Assembly (NCBI RefSeq): GCF_900101095.1
Contig: NZ_FNFM01000007.1
Span: forward strand, 246,487 to 310,486
DNA: 64,000 nucleotides
Source of the DNA: Actinopolyspora mzabensis
GTDB taxonomy: Bacteria > Actinomycetota > Actinomycetes > Mycobacteriales > Pseudonocardiaceae
Direction: 5' to 3'
The position numbers and the translations under genes were made by a program. A model generated the notes under the pieces. It was not told the DNA's origin and ran no database searches. It saw nothing but the letters and a program-made list of their open reading frames with translations. This document shows positions 42,951-52,436 of this stretch, piece after piece (the stretch's first letter is position 1; each line of letters starts with the position of its first letter).

Positions 42951-43181
42951 GGTTCTCCCTCCTTGACCGGTTACCACGATATTGCCAGTCGGGGCATAAA
43001 AACCACCTTTCGTGACGTTGCACCCAGCAGTGAGTGTGATCTTCGCGCCATTTGTCCCGGGAACACGGGCAGCCCGTCTCGCGCCCGTGACTCGCGTGGT
43101 GACAAGATGGCTTTCAGTGCCGGAGCTCCGCTGGGGTTCCGGTAGCGAGTTGCAGAAATGATGCCTGTCGAGGAGTGCGAA

Positions 43182-44552
43182 GTGACCGACACGTCCGCCG
43201 ATCTAGTCATTCTCGGTGGCGGCTCCGGCGGCTACGCCTGCGCTTTCCGCGCGGCGGAGCTGGGCCTTTCCGTCACCCTCATCGAAAAGGACAAGCTCGG
43301 TGGGACCTGTCTGCACCGAGGGTGCATCCCCACCAAAGCGCTGTTGCACGCCGCGGAGGTCGCGGACTCGGCCCGCGAGAGCGAGCAGTTCGGCGTGAAG
43401 GCCTCCCTCGAGGGCATCGACATCGATGGCGTCAACTCGTACAAGGACGGCATCGTCACCAAACTGCACAAGGGGCTGCAGGGGCTCGCCAAGGCCCACA
43501 AGATCAACTACGTTGAGGGCGCGGGCACCCTCGTCGACGCCAACACGGTGGAGGTCGACGGCACCCACTACACCGGCACCAATGTGGTGCTCGCCACCGG
43601 TTCCTACTCCAAGACGCTGCCCGGCCTGGAGTTCGGCGGCCGGATCATCGCCAGTGAACAGGCGCTCAACCTCGACTACGTGCCGGACAAGGTCGTTGTG
43701 CTCGGCGGTGGCGTCATCGGTGTGGAGTTCGCCAGCGTGTGGCGTTCCTTCGGCACGGAGGTCAACGTCGTCGAAGCGCTGCCCCACCTGGTGCCGAACG
43801 AGGACGAGTACTGCTCCAAGCAGCTCGAACGCGCCTTCCGCAAGCGGGGAATCAAGTTCTCCACCGGCGTGAAGTTCACCGGCGCTGAGCAGAGTGAGTC
43901 CGGCGTGACCGTCAGCCTGGAGAACGGCGAGACCATCGACGCCGATCTGTTGCTGGTCGCCGTGGGACGTGGCCCCAACACCGCCGGACACGGCTACGAA
44001 GAGGCTGGCGTGTCGTTGGAGCGCGGTTTCGTGCGCACCGACGAGCGGCTGCGCACCAACCTCCCCGGCGTCTACGCGGTGGGCGACATCGTCCCCGGGC
44101 TGCAGTTGGCCCACCGCGGGTTCCAGCAGGGCGTGTTCATCGCCGAGGACATCGCGGGGCTGAACCCGCCGGTCATCGACGAGGCAGGCATCCCGCGAGT
44201 GACCTACAGTCACCCCGAGGTCGCCTCGGTCGGGCTGACCGAGAGCGCCGCCCGGGAGCAGTACGACAAGGTGGAGACCTTCACCTACGACCTCGCGGGT
44301 AACGGCAAGAGCCAGATCCTCAAGACGGCGGGAGCCGCCAAGATCGTTCGCGCCGCGGACGGACCGGTGCTGGGGCTGCACCTGATCGGTGACCGGGTGG
44401 GCGAACTGATCAGCGAAGCCCAGCTCATCTACAACTGGGAGGCACTGCCGGAGGACGTCGCTCCACTGGTGCACGCCCACCCGACCCAGTCCGAGGCGCT
44501 CGGTGAAGCGCATCTCGCCCTGGCGGGCAAACCGCTCCACGTACACGGCTGA
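43182..44552 (+). CDS. lpd: Dihydrolipoyl dehydrogenase (E3)
   Basis: A 456-residue flavoprotein that reoxidises dihydrolipoamide on E2 proteins. It has the FAD-binding LVILGGGSGGYACAFRAAEL, a redox-active disulfide in GGTCLHRGCIPTKALLH, NAD-binding VVVLGGGVIGVEFASVW, GVYAVGDIVPG, and the C-terminal His-Glu dyad in HAHPTQSEALGEA. The CLHRGCIPT form of the disulfide motif is the version I associate with the actinobacterial 2-oxo acid dehydrogenase cluster. The GTG at 43182 is chosen because GAGGAG is 6 nt upstream. It lies 66 bp before the E2 gene and is probably co-transcribed with it. Confidence 0.95.
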   Translation: MTDTSADLVILGGGSGGYACAFRAAELGLSVTLIEKDKLGGTCLHRGCIPTKALLHAAEVADSARESEQFGVKASLEGIDIDGVNSYKDGIVTKLHKGLQGLAKAHKINYVEGAGTLVDANTVEVDGTHYTGTNVVLATGSYSKTLPGLEFGGRIIASEQALNLDYVPDKVVVLGGGVIGVEFASVWRSFGTEVNVVEALPHLVPNEDEYCSKQLERAFRKRGIKFSTGVKFTGAEQSESGVTVSLENGETIDADLLLVAVGRGPNTAGHGYEEAGVSLERGFVRTDERLRTNLPGVYAVGDIVPGLQLAHRGFQQGVFIAEDIAGLNPPVIDEAGIPRVTYSHPEVASVGLTESAAREQYDKVETFTYDLAGNGKSQILKTAGAAKIVRAADGPVLGLHLIGDRVGELISEAQLIYNWEALPEDVAPLVHAHPTQSEALGEAHLALAGKPLHVHG

Positions 44553-44618
44553 CGCACTCCGCTCAACCGGTCACGTCAGAGCTCATCACACGCCACGAGT
44601 ACGAGGAGTCAGCAACCG

Positions 44619-46421
44619 ATGGCCTTCTCCGTCCAGATGCCGGCACTCGGTGAGAGCGTCAGCGAGGGCACCATCACCCGGTGGCTCAAGCAGGTCGGCG
44701 ACACCGTCGAGGTCGACGAGCCCCTGCTGGAAGTCTCCACCGACAAGGTCGACACCGAGATCCCCTCCCCCGCTGCCGGGGTGGTGCAGCAGCTCATCGC
44801 CAGCGAGGACGACACCGTCGAGGTCGGCGGCGAACTCGCGCTGATCGGAGACAGCAGCGAGCAGGCCGCTCCGCAGCAACCGAGCGCGACCGAACAACCC
44901 TCGCAGCAACCGGCGGAACCGGCAGCGGCCCCCCAATCCGCCCCCGAGCCGGAGCCCGCCGCGCAACAGCCCCAGGCCTCCACCGCCCAGGGTACGGATG
45001 TGCACATGCCCGCGCTGGGTGAGAGCGTCAGCGAGGGCACCATCACCCGGTGGCTCAAGCAGGTCGGCGACACCGTCGAGGTCGACGAGCCCCTGCTGGA
45101 AGTCTCCACCGACAAGGTCGACACCGAGGTTCCCTCCCCGATGGCGGGCACGATCCTGGAACTGTCGGCCGCCGAGGACGAGACCGTCGACGTGGGCGCC
45201 AAACTCGCGGTGGTCGGCGACCGGTCGGCGGAACCGGCCGCCGCGCCACAGCCCGCCCCGGAACCGCAACCCGCCGCGGCCGCCCCCGAACCCGAGCCCG
45301 CTCCGGAGCCACCGAAACAGGAAGCCGCACCGCAGCCCACGGCGGCCGCTCCCGCCCCGAGCGCCGCGGCGGCACAACCCGCACCGGAGCAGTCCGCTCC
45401 GGCCGAATCCGCTCCGGCTCAGCAGGCCCCCGCCCAGGAGAGCTCGGAGGGTTCGGCGCCGTACGTGACTCCGCTGGTCCGCAAGCTCGCGAACGAGCAC
45501 GGCATCGATCTGCATTCGTTGCAGGGAACCGGCGTCGGCGGACGCATCCGCAAGCAGGACGTGCAGGCGGCCATCACGCAGCGGTCGAGCGGCGCCGCCA
45601 CCGGCTCACGGACCGACGGGCAGTCGGCGGAGGCGGCCACCTCCGAACCGGTGGCTTCGGCCTCGGCGCAGGAGGAGCCCTCCGCCGAGGACAGGGCCCT
45701 GCGCGGCACCACCCAGAAGATGTCGCGCCTGCGACAGGTACTCGCCCAGCGGATGGTGGACTCGCTGCAGACCGCTGCCCAGCTGACCACCGTCATCGAG
45801 GTCGACGTCACCCGCATCGCACGCCTCCGCCAACGCGCCAAGGACGACTTCGAGGCCTCGGAGGGCGTCAAGCTCTCCTTCCTGCCGTTCTTCGCCAAAG
45901 CCACGGTGGAAGCGCTCAAGCTGCATCCCAAGCTCAACGCCTCGATCGACGAGCAGGCCAACGAGATCACCTACCACGGTGCCGAACACCTGGCGATCGC
46001 AGTGGACACCGAGCGGGGACTGTTGAGCCCGGTCATCCACGACGCCGGTGACCTCAATCTCGGCGGACTCGCCCGCAAGATCGCCGACGTGGCCGACCGC
46101 ACCCGCGACAACAAGGTCAAACCCGACGAGCTGTCCGGGGGCACGTTCACGCTGACCAACACCGGCAGCCGCGGTGCCCTGTTCGACACCCCGATCCTGA
46201 ACCCGCCGCAGGTGGGAATGCTGGGCACCGGCACGGTCGTCAAACGCCCCGTGGTCGTTTCCGACGAGGCGGGCGGCGACACCATCGCCATCCGCTCGAT
46301 GGTCTACCTCGCGCTGTCCTATGACCACCGCCTCGTCGACGGCGCCGACGCCGCGCGTTTCCTCAACACCGTCAAGCAGCGGCTGGAGGAGGGCTCCTTC
46401 GACGCCGATCTCGGGTTGTGA
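44619..46421 (+). CDS. sucB: 2-oxo acid dehydrogenase E2 (dihydrolipoyl acyltransferase), two lipoyl domains
   Basis: A 600-residue E2 core enzyme. Two lipoyl domains lie at residues about 1-78 and 125-200, each with the [10 protein letters not shown] lipoylation site. Pro/Ala/Glu-rich linkers connect them to a peripheral subunit-binding domain ([26 protein letters not shown]) and the C-terminal acyltransferase with [15 protein letters not shown]. In actinobacteria this protein (annotated SucB, functionally DlaT in M. tuberculosis, Rv2215) serves pyruvate dehydrogenase; 2-oxoglutarate use is less sure, so the symbol is provisional. The two lipoyl domains share a 111-bp identical DNA stretch. 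LipB and LipA, which lipoylate it, are encoded just downstream. Confidence 0.94.
   Translation: MAFSVQMPALGESVSEGTITRWLKQVGDTVEVDEPLLEVSTDKVDTEIPSPAAGVVQQLIASEDDTVEVGGELALIGDSSEQAAPQQPSATEQPSQQPAEPAAAPQSAPEPEPAAQQPQASTAQGTDVHMPALGESVSEGTITRWLKQVGDTVEVDEPLLEVSTDKVDTEVPSPMAGTILELSAAEDETVDVGAKLAVVGDRSAEPAAAPQPAPEPQPAAAAPEPEPAPEPPKQEAAPQPTAAAPAPSAAAAQPAPEQSAPAESAPAQQAPAQESSEGSAPYVTPLVRKLANEHGIDLHSLQGTGVGGRIRKQDVQAAITQRSSGAATGSRTDGQSAEAATSEPVASASAQEEPSAEDRALRGTTQKMSRLRQVLAQRMVDSLQTAAQLTTVIEVDVTRIARLRQRAKDDFEASEGVKLSFLPFFAKATVEALKLHPKLNASIDEQANEITYHGAEHLAIAVDTERGLLSPVIHDAGDLNLGGLARKIADVADRTRDNKVKPDELSGGTFTLTNTGSRGALFDTPILNPPQVGMLGTGTVVKRPVVVSDEAGGDTIAIRSMVYLALSYDHRLVDGADAARFLNTVKQRLEEGSFDADLGL
44649..45128 (+). 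repeat. Internal direct repeat: 111 bp identical between the two lipoyl domains
   Basis: 44649-44759 and 45018-45128 are identical over 111 bp, including all synonymous sites, while flanking lipoyl-domain DNA differs (for example GAGATCCCC against GAGGTTCCC). This suggests recent gene conversion or duplication. The repeats are 369 bp apart and could mediate in-frame deletion or expansion of a lipoyl domain. Confidence 0.85.
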
Positions 46422-46469
46422 GTCCACCGGTCGAACTCGACCGGCGACGCGGCGGTGCCGCGTGACTTT

Positions 46470-46502
46470 CCGGGGCCGTCCACTCTCGGTGGGCGGCCCC
46501 GG
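46470..46502 (+). terminator. Terminator of the lpd-sucB operon
   Basis: A 14-bp stem (CCGGGGCCGTCCAC against GTGGGCGGCCCCGG, one G-U pair) with loop TCTCG, followed by TTCTCG, 48 nt after the sucB stop. Confidence 0.85.
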
Positions 46503-46642
46503 TTCTCGTGGTCGGTAATCACGCGCGAACCACCCCGAGCCCCGTGGCGACCGGTCCCGCGGAACGCTCCCCCGCGATGGGCTTACCCACTCGATCGGGC
46601 GACGGTCTCGCACTGTGGCGATCATTGCGACAAGATCGGGGC

Positions 46643-47527
46643 ATGCGTGTGGTTATCGCCGGATCCTCCGGCTTGCTCGGAACCCATCTGGTGCCGGCGC
46701 TCCGGCACTCCCGCCACGAAGTGATTCGCCTGGTCAGACGTGCCGCACAGGCCCCGGACGAACGCGGCTGGGACCCTGGGGCCGGCGAGATCGAGACGGG
46801 CGCCCTGGACGGTGCCGACGCCGTGATCAACCTCTGCGGCGCCCCGCTCGGCGGCAAGAGATGGACCGCCGAGCGCAAACGGGAACTGCTGCGTTCCCGC
46901 ACCCGGCCCACCGCCGTGCTCGCCGGGGCCGTCGCGGAACGCGGCATCCCCGCTCTGATCAACGCTTCCGGGGTGGACTTCTACGGCGACACGGGCGGCA
47001 GGCTCGTCACCGAAACGGCCGGTCCCGGCCAGGGTTTCCTCGCCGATCTGTGTCAACGCTGGGAAGCAGCGGCCGACGCCGCTCGCCCCGCCCGGGTGGT
47101 GCGGCTGCGTACCGGGCCGGTGCTCTCCCCCTCCGGCGGACTGCTCGGCCAGCTCAAACCGCTGTTCTCGCTGATGCTCGGCGGCAGGCTCGGTGACGGC
47201 ACCCAGTACATGCCCTGGATCTCGCTGGACGACGAGATAGCCGCCATCCGATTCGTCCTGGAGAACCGGGAGATCTCGGGCCCGGTCAACCTGACGGGCC
47301 CCGATCCGGTGACCAACGCGGAGTTCACCAGAGCGCTGGGCGAGGCACTCGGCCGCCCCGCACCATGGGTCATTCCCGGTTTCGCGATGCGAGCAGCACT
47401 CGGTGAGTTCGCCCAGGAGGTCGCGCTGACCGGACAACGCGCGGTGCCCGCGGTGCTGGAGGAGCACGGGTTCACCTTCCAGCACCCGACGGTTCGTTCC
47501 GCGCTCGGAGCGGCGGTGTCGGCCTGA
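46643..47527 (+). CDS. TIGR01777-family (YfcH-like) NAD(P)-binding epimerase homologue
   Basis: A 294-residue extended-SDR protein of the TIGR01777/YfcH family (Rv2216 position). The nucleotide-binding start is VVIAGSSGLLGTHLVPALR. Typical family segments are NLCGAPLGGKRWTAERK, LINASGVDFYGD, YMPWISLDDEIAAI and a C-terminal DUF1731 (RPAPWVIPGFAMRAALGE). No enzymatic activity has been firmly established for this family. The ATG at 46643 places the Rossmann motif at the N-terminus; an upstream in-frame extension is not supported. It is between the lpd-sucB terminator and lipB. Confidence 0.9.
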   Translation: MRVVIAGSSGLLGTHLVPALRHSRHEVIRLVRRAAQAPDERGWDPGAGEIETGALDGADAVINLCGAPLGGKRWTAERKRELLRSRTRPTAVLAGAVAERGIPALINASGVDFYGDTGGRLVTETAGPGQGFLADLCQRWEAAADAARPARVVRLRTGPVLSPSGGLLGQLKPLFSLMLGGRLGDGTQYMPWISLDDEIAAIRFVLENREISGPVNLTGPDPVTNAEFTRALGEALGRPAPWVIPGFAMRAALGEFAQEVALTGQRAVPAVLEEHGFTFQHPTVRSALGAAVSA

Positions 47528-47631
47528 CCGGCTGCCGCACCACGGTCGACGAGATTTCGCGCGAAAAGCACGAGCAACGGTTTCCGCGAAGAGAGCGCGA
47601 AACGCGATACCGCAGTTGAAGCCGACGACGG

Positions 47632-47637
47632 TAGGGT
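47632..47637 (+). promoter_or_regulatory. -10 hexamer TAGGGT for lipB (leaderless)
   Basis: TAGGGT followed by 7 nt and the GTG at 47645. This spacing argues for 47645 over the in-frame GTG at 47636, which overlaps the hexamer. Confidence 0.5.
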
Positions 47638-47644
47638 GGCGCCC

Positions 47645-48391
47645 GTGAGTCACGGTGAGAACTCGTGCCGGGCCTCGGATCAGCCGATCGAGGAACTCGA
47701 GCTGGGTACGATCGACTATCTGACGGCTTGGCAACGCCAGCAGGAACTGGCCACGGCCCGTGCGGCGGGAACCGGACCGGACACGCTGCTGCTGCTGGAA
47801 CACCCTTCCGTGTACACGGCGGGCAAACGAACCGAACCGGAGGACCGCCCGCAGGACGGCACACCGGTGATCGACGTCGATCGCGGCGGCAAGATCACCT
47901 GGCACGGCCCCGGTCAGCTGGTCGGCTATCCGATCGTGCGGTTGTCCGATCCGATCGACGTGGTCGACTACGTGCGCAGGCTGGAGCAGGCACTGATCCG
48001 GGTGTGCGAACGGTTCGGGCTGCGAACCGGCCGTGTCGAGGGACGCAGTGGCGTGTGGCTCGCCGCCGACGGCGAGCGTCCCGAACGCAAGATCGCGGCG
48101 ATCGGCATTCGGGTGCAGGCCGGAGTGACCATGCACGGCCTGGAGTTGAACTGTAATTCCGACATGGCCGAGTTCGACCGGATCGTTCCCTGCGGAATCA
48201 GCGATGCCGGGGTCACCTCGCTGTCTGCCGAACTGGGCAGGGACGTCACGGTGGCCGAGGCGTTGCCACTGGTGAAGCAGGCCGTACCGGAGGCCCTGGA
48301 CGGCGTCCTCCCGGTCACCGACCGCGACGTCAGGAAACAGTCGGCGGCCACGGCGGGCGTGACGTTCGCGCTGGACCCGGAACTGCGCTGA
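47645..48391 (+). CDS. lipB: Octanoyl-[acyl-carrier-protein]:protein N-octanoyltransferase
   Basis: A 248-residue LipB, which moves octanoate from acyl carrier protein to lipoyl-domain lysines. Family segments are [55 protein letters not shown] and the catalytic Cys in [15 protein letters not shown]. The substrate would be the E2 lipoyl domains encoded nearby. lipA is 2.5 kb downstream, separated by two oxidoreductase genes. The start was set by the -10 hexamer spacing described for 47632-47637. Confidence 0.95.
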   Translation: MSHGENSCRASDQPIEELELGTIDYLTAWQRQQELATARAAGTGPDTLLLLEHPSVYTAGKRTEPEDRPQDGTPVIDVDRGGKITWHGPGQLVGYPIVRLSDPIDVVDYVRRLEQALIRVCERFGLRTGRVEGRSGVWLAADGERPERKIAAIGIRVQAGVTMHGLELNCNSDMAEFDRIVPCGISDAGVTSLSAELGRDVTVAEALPLVKQAVPEALDGVLPVTDRDVRKQSAATAGVTFALDPELR

Positions 48392-48417
48392 GCTACGCCG
48401 CTCCAGCCGAGCACTCG

Positions 48418-48452
48418 CGGCGTGGCGGGCGAGCCGCTCGCCCACCACGCCG
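48418..48452. terminator. Bidirectional terminator between lipB and the LLM oxidoreductase
   Basis: A 16-bp imperfect stem (CGGCGTGGcGGGCGAG against CTCGCCCaCCACGCCG, one mismatch) with a CCG loop, followed by TTCCTTCCC on the plus strand. It lies between convergent genes. Confidence 0.8.
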
Positions 48453-48509
48453 TTCCTTCCCGGCCGTTGCTTCCCGGCCCGAGAGCAGAGCGCGGGTCGA
48501 AAAGTCCGA

Positions 48510-49457
48510 TCAGTCCAGCCGATTCGCGACCTCGGCGGCGACCAGTTCGATGTGATCCAGGTCCGACAGGTCCAGCACCTGCAGGTACAGCCTGGTGATG
48601 CCGGTGTTCCGGCGCCACTGACCGATCTTGTCGACCACCTCCTCGGGAGTACCGGCGAGGCCGTTGGCGCGGAGTTCGACCGGATCACGGCCGATCGCCT
48701 CGGCACGCCGCGCCAGCTGCGCCTCGTCCTTGCCGACGCAGAGGACCAGCGCGGCGGAACGCACGATCTCATCGGGGTTCCTGCCGATCGCGGTGCACGC
48801 CTGCCCCACCCTGTCGAACTGTGCCGCCGCGGTCTCCTGGTCGACGAACGGCAGGTTGAACTCGTCGGCGAACCTCGCCGCCAGTTCCGGGGTCCTCTTC
48901 TTGCCTCCCCCGCCGATGAGCACCGGGGGACGGGGCTGCTGCACCGGCTTGGGCAACGCGGGCGAGTCGTCGAGCCGGTAGTACGTTCCCGAGTAGTCGA
49001 AGGTCTCACCCGAGGGCGTGGCCCACAGCCCCGTGATGATCTCCAGCTGCTCGGCGTAGCGCTGGAAACGCTCCCGCAACGAGGGGAACGGAATGCCGTA
49101 GGCGGTGTGCTCCTCCTCGTACCAACCGCTGCCGATTCCGAACTCGATGCGCCCACCCGACATCTGGTCGGCCTGGGCCACCGAGACGGCCAACGGGCCG
49201 GGAAGTCGGAACGTCGCCGCGCTCATCAGCGTCCCCAGTCGCAACCGGGAGGTCTCCCGCGCGAGCCCCGCCAGGGTCAACCACGCGTCGGTCGGCCCCG
49301 GCAGGCCGCTCGAATCTCCCATCCGCAGATAGTGGTCGGAGCGGAAGAACGCGTCGTAACCCGCCGACTCGGTGGTACGGGCGACGCGGAGCAGATCATC
49401 GTAGGTGGCACCCTGTTGGGGTTCGGTGAAGATTCTGAGTTTGAATTCCTCGGTCAC
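48510..49457 (-). CDS. LLM-class (F420-dependent) oxidoreductase
   Basis: A 315-residue luciferase-like TIM-barrel enzyme. Characteristic sections are LRIFTEPQQGATYDDLLRVA, TSRLRLGTLMSAATFRLPG, GGRIEFGIGSGWYEEEHTAYG and PPVLIGGGGKKRTPELAARF. Actinobacterial members of this TIGR03560-like group usually use F420 rather than FMN, but the cofactor and substrate are not proven here. It starts with an ATG at 49457 and is divergent from the SDR gene (294-bp gap without other genes). Confidence 0.88.
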   Translation of the reverse strand: MTEEFKLRIFTEPQQGATYDDLLRVARTTESAGYDAFFRSDHYLRMGDSSGLPGPTDAWLTLAGLARETSRLRLGTLMSAATFRLPGPLAVSVAQADQMSGGRIEFGIGSGWYEEEHTAYGIPFPSLRERFQRYAEQLEIITGLWATPSGETFDYSGTYYRLDDSPALPKPVQQPRPPVLIGGGGKKRTPELAARFADEFNLPFVDQETAAAQFDRVGQACTAIGRNPDEIVRSAALVLCVGKDEAQLARRAEAIGRDPVELRANGLAGTPEEVVDKIGQWRRNTGITRLYLQVLDLSDLDHIELVAAEVANRLD

Positions 49458-49751
49458 GCCCCGAGGCTAACCGGCCCGTGCGAGTTCACGAGGCACACGT
49501 GCGGTGTGGCGGCAACCCTCGCGCAGGCCACGCAGCAACCGTGCCAGCGCCGCTCCCGCCTCGCCACCGGCCCGACCGGGAAGGTCCCCCGACCGGCGAG
49601 GGTGCCGAAGGCCGGGACGAACCGCTCCGGAGCAGCGTTGTCGTGGCTGCCGCACGCCGCGAAGCGCGCGGAACCGCACGGCACGGGTCCCCGGCCCGCA
49701 ACCCCGGCACGAGAGTTGTTCGAAAATGCGGCGGGATATAGAAATGCGGCC

Positions 49752-50687
49752 ATGACCAAATGGGACGAGACCGCCGTGCCGGACCAGTCGGGACGGACGG
49801 TGCTGATCACCGGCGCCAACTCGGGGCTGGGACTGCGGAGTGCGCGGGTACTGGCCTCTCGGGGCGCCCGGGTGCTGCTCGGTTGCCGGGACCCCGAACG
49901 CGGAAAACAGGCGGCGGAGCGAATCGAGGGCTCAGCGCACGTGCAACCCGAGGTCGTCGAGCTCGACCTCGCCGAGCTGAGCTCGGTACGCGAGGCCGCT
50001 TCGCGGGTGAGGGAACGCACCGGTGACCGCCTCGACGTGCTGATGAACAACGCGGGCGTGATGGCAACGCCGTTCCGCACCACCGCGGACGGTTTCGAGC
50101 TGCAGTTCGGGACCAACCACCTCGGGCACGCCGCGTTGACCTGGCTGCTGATGCCCGCGTTGCGCGGTGGACGGCACTCCCGGGTGGTGACGCTATCCAG
50201 CCTCGCGCACCACGGCAACGGACTGGACACCACGGATCCGAACTTCCGGCGCCGCCGTTACTCGCCACTGCGGGCCTACTCCCAGTCGAAACTGGCGAAC
50301 CTGCTGTTCAGCAGGGAGCTCGACTCCAGAATCCGATCCGCCGGACTCGACATCACCAGCGCCGCGGCCCATCCCGGGATGACCGACACGGAACTGGCCC
50401 CCAACTCCGCTCGGCAACGCACGGTCCCCGGGTTCGTCGGCGATGTGGTGAGCAAGGGCAACTCACTGATCACCCAACGGGTGGAGCTCGGAGCACTGCC
50501 CCAGCTGTACGCGGCCACCGCACCCAATGTGGCAGGCGGTGACTACTTCGGGCCGGCACGGCTGGCCGAGACCCGTGGCCATCCCAAGCGGGCCGGGCTC
50601 AATCCGGCCGCGCGGAACGACACGAGCGCGGCACGGCTGTGGCAGATAACCGAGGAGCTGACCGGGATCTCCCCCGACCCGTGCTGA
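49752..50687 (+). CDS. Short-chain dehydrogenase/reductase (retinol-dehydrogenase-like)
   Basis: A 311-residue classical SDR. It has TVLITGANSGLGLRSARVLA (cofactor-binding Gly motif), LLGCRDPERGKQA (Arg at the NADP-preference site), DVLMNNAGVM and the active-site YSQSKLANLLFSREL with Tyr and Lys. Ser in VVTLSSLAH completes the triad. The overall pattern is that of the NADP-dependent retinol dehydrogenase/protochlorophyllide reductase-like group found widely in actinobacteria; substrate unknown. The ATG at 49752 is preceded at 7 nt by TAGAAA (or TATAGA slightly earlier), with TTGTTC 15-17 bp upstream, so this gene may also be leaderless. Confidence 0.9.
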   Translation: MTKWDETAVPDQSGRTVLITGANSGLGLRSARVLASRGARVLLGCRDPERGKQAAERIEGSAHVQPEVVELDLAELSSVREAASRVRERTGDRLDVLMNNAGVMATPFRTTADGFELQFGTNHLGHAALTWLLMPALRGGRHSRVVTLSSLAHHGNGLDTTDPNFRRRRYSPLRAYSQSKLANLLFSRELDSRIRSAGLDITSAAAHPGMTDTELAPNSARQRTVPGFVGDVVSKGNSLITQRVELGALPQLYAATAPNVAGGDYFGPARLAETRGHPKRAGLNPAARNDTSAARLWQITEELTGISPDPC

Positions 50688-50837
50688 GCACCCGCGAGCC
50701 GGGGCGGGGGGGCACCGATCCGAGGGCGGGGTCGACGCCTTGCTCCGTCCCGGGCCCCCTCGAACAGCGACCGCCGAACGGGCGCGCCGAAACGGCACGC
50801 TGTTTCGGTGCGAACCGGGCTCGGGTGAGTTCGGTCA

Positions 50838-50868
50838 TTGTCGAGCACCGGTGGGCGGGGCGTAGCCT
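50838..50868 (+). promoter_or_regulatory. Promoter of lipA (leaderless)
   Basis: TTGTCG (50838-50843), a 19-bp spacer and TAGCCT (50863-50868), followed by 6 nt and the GTG at 50875. A 7-bp hairpin (CCGAAAC/GTTTCGG) lies just upstream at 50787-50808. Confidence 0.5.
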
Positions 50869-50874
50869 GTGGTC

Positions 50875-51876
50875 GTGACTGTGGCGCCGGAGGGGCGGAA
50901 GTTGTTGCGGCTCGAAGCCCGCAACAGTCAGACGCCGATCGAGAAGAAGCCGTCCTGGATCAAAACGCGCGCTCGCATGGGTCCGGAGTATCAGGAACTC
51001 AAGGGGCTGGTGCGGCGCGAGGGCCTCAACACCGTCTGCGAGGAGGCGGGTTGTCCCAACATCTTCGAGTGTTGGGAGGACCGGGAGGCCACCTTCCTCA
51101 TCGGCGGTGACCAGTGCACCCGCCGGTGCGACTTCTGCCAGATCGACACGGGCAAACCCGCCGAGCTCGACACCACCGAGCCACGCAAGGTCGCCGAGTC
51201 GGTGCAGGCCATGGGGCTGCGCTATTCGACGGTAACCGGTGTGGCCCGCGACGACCTCGACGACGGTGGCGCGTGGCTGTACGCGGAGACGGTGCGCCAG
51301 ATCCACGAGCTCAACCCCGGTACGGGTGTCGAACTGCTGATCCCGGACTTCAACGCCGAGCCGGACCAGCTCGCCGAGGTGTTCGGCTCACGACCCGAGG
51401 TGCTCGCGCACAACATCGAGACCGTGCCGAGCGTGTTCAAGCGGATGCGCCCGGCGTTCCGCTACGACCGCTCGCTGAAGGTGCTCACCCTCGCGCGCGA
51501 GGCGGGACTGGTGACCAAGTCGAACCTGATCCTCGGCATGGGCGAGACCCCCGAGGAGGTGGAGCCCACCCTGCGAGACCTGCACGAGGCGGGCTGCGAC
51601 ATCATCACCATCACGCAGTACCTGCGCCCCAGCCCCCGGCACCACCCGGTGGACCGCTGGGTCAAGCCCGAGGAGTTCGTCGAGCACACCAAGGCCGCGG
51701 AGCGCATCGGTTTCCCCGGTGTCATGGCGGGTCCGCTGGTCCGCTCCAGCTACCGGGCGGGGCGGCTGTACGCCAAGGCGACCGAGCACCGCGGCATGCC
51801 GCTGCCGGAGAACCTCGCGCACCTGGCGCAGGCGGGAACCGCCGCGCAGGAGGCCAGCAACCTGCTCTCCCGCTGA
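50875..51876 (+). CDS. lipA: Lipoyl synthase
   Basis: A 333-residue radical-SAM enzyme that inserts two sulfurs into octanoyl-lysine. The auxiliary cluster ligands are in [12 protein letters not shown] and the radical-SAM ligands in CTRRCDFC. The C-terminal RSSY motif, which supplies the Ser ligand of the auxiliary cluster, is in [10 protein letters not shown]. The N-terminal [21 protein letters not shown] is typical. Of two close GTG codons (50869, 50875) the second is chosen from promoter spacing and family starts. DUF4191 and RDD genes follow after the molybdopterin oxidoreductase block, a variation on the mycobacterial order. Confidence 0.96.
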   Translation: MTVAPEGRKLLRLEARNSQTPIEKKPSWIKTRARMGPEYQELKGLVRREGLNTVCEEAGCPNIFECWEDREATFLIGGDQCTRRCDFCQIDTGKPAELDTTEPRKVAESVQAMGLRYSTVTGVARDDLDDGGAWLYAETVRQIHELNPGTGVELLIPDFNAEPDQLAEVFGSRPEVLAHNIETVPSVFKRMRPAFRYDRSLKVLTLAREAGLVTKSNLILGMGETPEEVEPTLRDLHEAGCDIITITQYLRPSPRHHPVDRWVKPEEFVEHTKAAERIGFPGVMAGPLVRSSYRAGRLYAKATEHRGMPLPENLAHLAQAGTAAQEASNLLSR

Positions 51877-51949
51877 ACCGCTCACCCGGAACGCGTGTGC
51901 GTTTCCCACGCGTTCCGGGCAACGGCATCGGCGAGCCGCGTCCGGTGGG

Positions 51950-52435
51950 TCAGTTCACGTCCCGGCCGACGTCGAGATATCGGGAGCGCACGACCCGAAC
52001 CAGGTACCACGACGCGGAAAGCGCGAACATCCCGGCGGTGAGCAGCAACCAGCGCCCCAGGAAGGGCTGCTGGGTCTGCCCCGTGGCCGCGTAGTAGGTG
52101 AACTCCCCCTGCCTGATGATGCCGGGCAGGAAGACCAGTAGCAGCAGCGCGGACCCGAGCACCGGCATACGTACGTGGTTGATCCATCCCACGACCGTCC
52201 TCCCGCGCCGGGCTCCGGCGCGGAGCAGCCGATCCGCCCCCGCGTAGACGGGGAACAGCAGCAGGTCGTGCAGCACCACCGCGGCGAGGAACCAGACCAC
52301 CATCCGAGTTAAGCCCGAATCGGGCCCGAGCAGCACCACCACGTAGGCGGTCAGCGCGAAAGCTCCCAGCACCAGCAGCAGCTGGTGCGGACCGGCACCG
52401 TAGGCCCGCGAGAACCAGCGGAACAACACCCGCAT
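51950..52435 (-). CDS. Four-helix membrane protein paired with the molybdopterin oxidoreductase
   Basis: A 161-residue integral membrane protein with four hydrophobic helices: HQLLLVLGAFALTAYVVVLL, MVVWFLAAVVLHDLLLFPVY, MPVLGSALLLLVFLPGII and FLGRWLLLTAGMFALSASWY. I recognise no named family. Its start is 1 bp beyond the stop of the molybdopterin oxidoreductase gene, so the two are co-transcribed and the protein may be an accessory or redox partner in the membrane. There are His residues in helix 2 and near helix 1, but no clear heme-ligand pair. Confidence 0.75.
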   Translation of the reverse strand: MRVLFRWFSRAYGAGPHQLLLVLGAFALTAYVVVLLGPDSGLTRMVVWFLAAVVLHDLLLFPVYAGADRLLRAGARRGRTVVGWINHVRMPVLGSALLLLVFLPGIIRQGEFTYYAATGQTQQPFLGRWLLLTAGMFALSASWYLVRVVRSRYLDVGRDVN

Positions 52436-52436
52436 C

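Noticed and set aside
44586..45515. A Gly/Leu/Arg repeat-like leftward protein opposite the E2 lipoyl domains
   Set aside because: Its apparent repeats are the antisense image of the duplicated lipoyl domains and Pro/Ala linkers.
46622..49156. An 844-codon leftward open frame across the epimerase and lipB genes
   Set aside because: It has no domain signal and is the GC-driven shadow of the rightward TIGR01777 and lipB genes and of the leftward LLM gene in another frame.
50787..50808. CCGAAAC/GTTTCGG hairpin upstream of lipA
   Set aside because: It is upstream of the likely transcription start and 100 nt after the SDR stop. It could be a weak SDR terminator, but support is thin.
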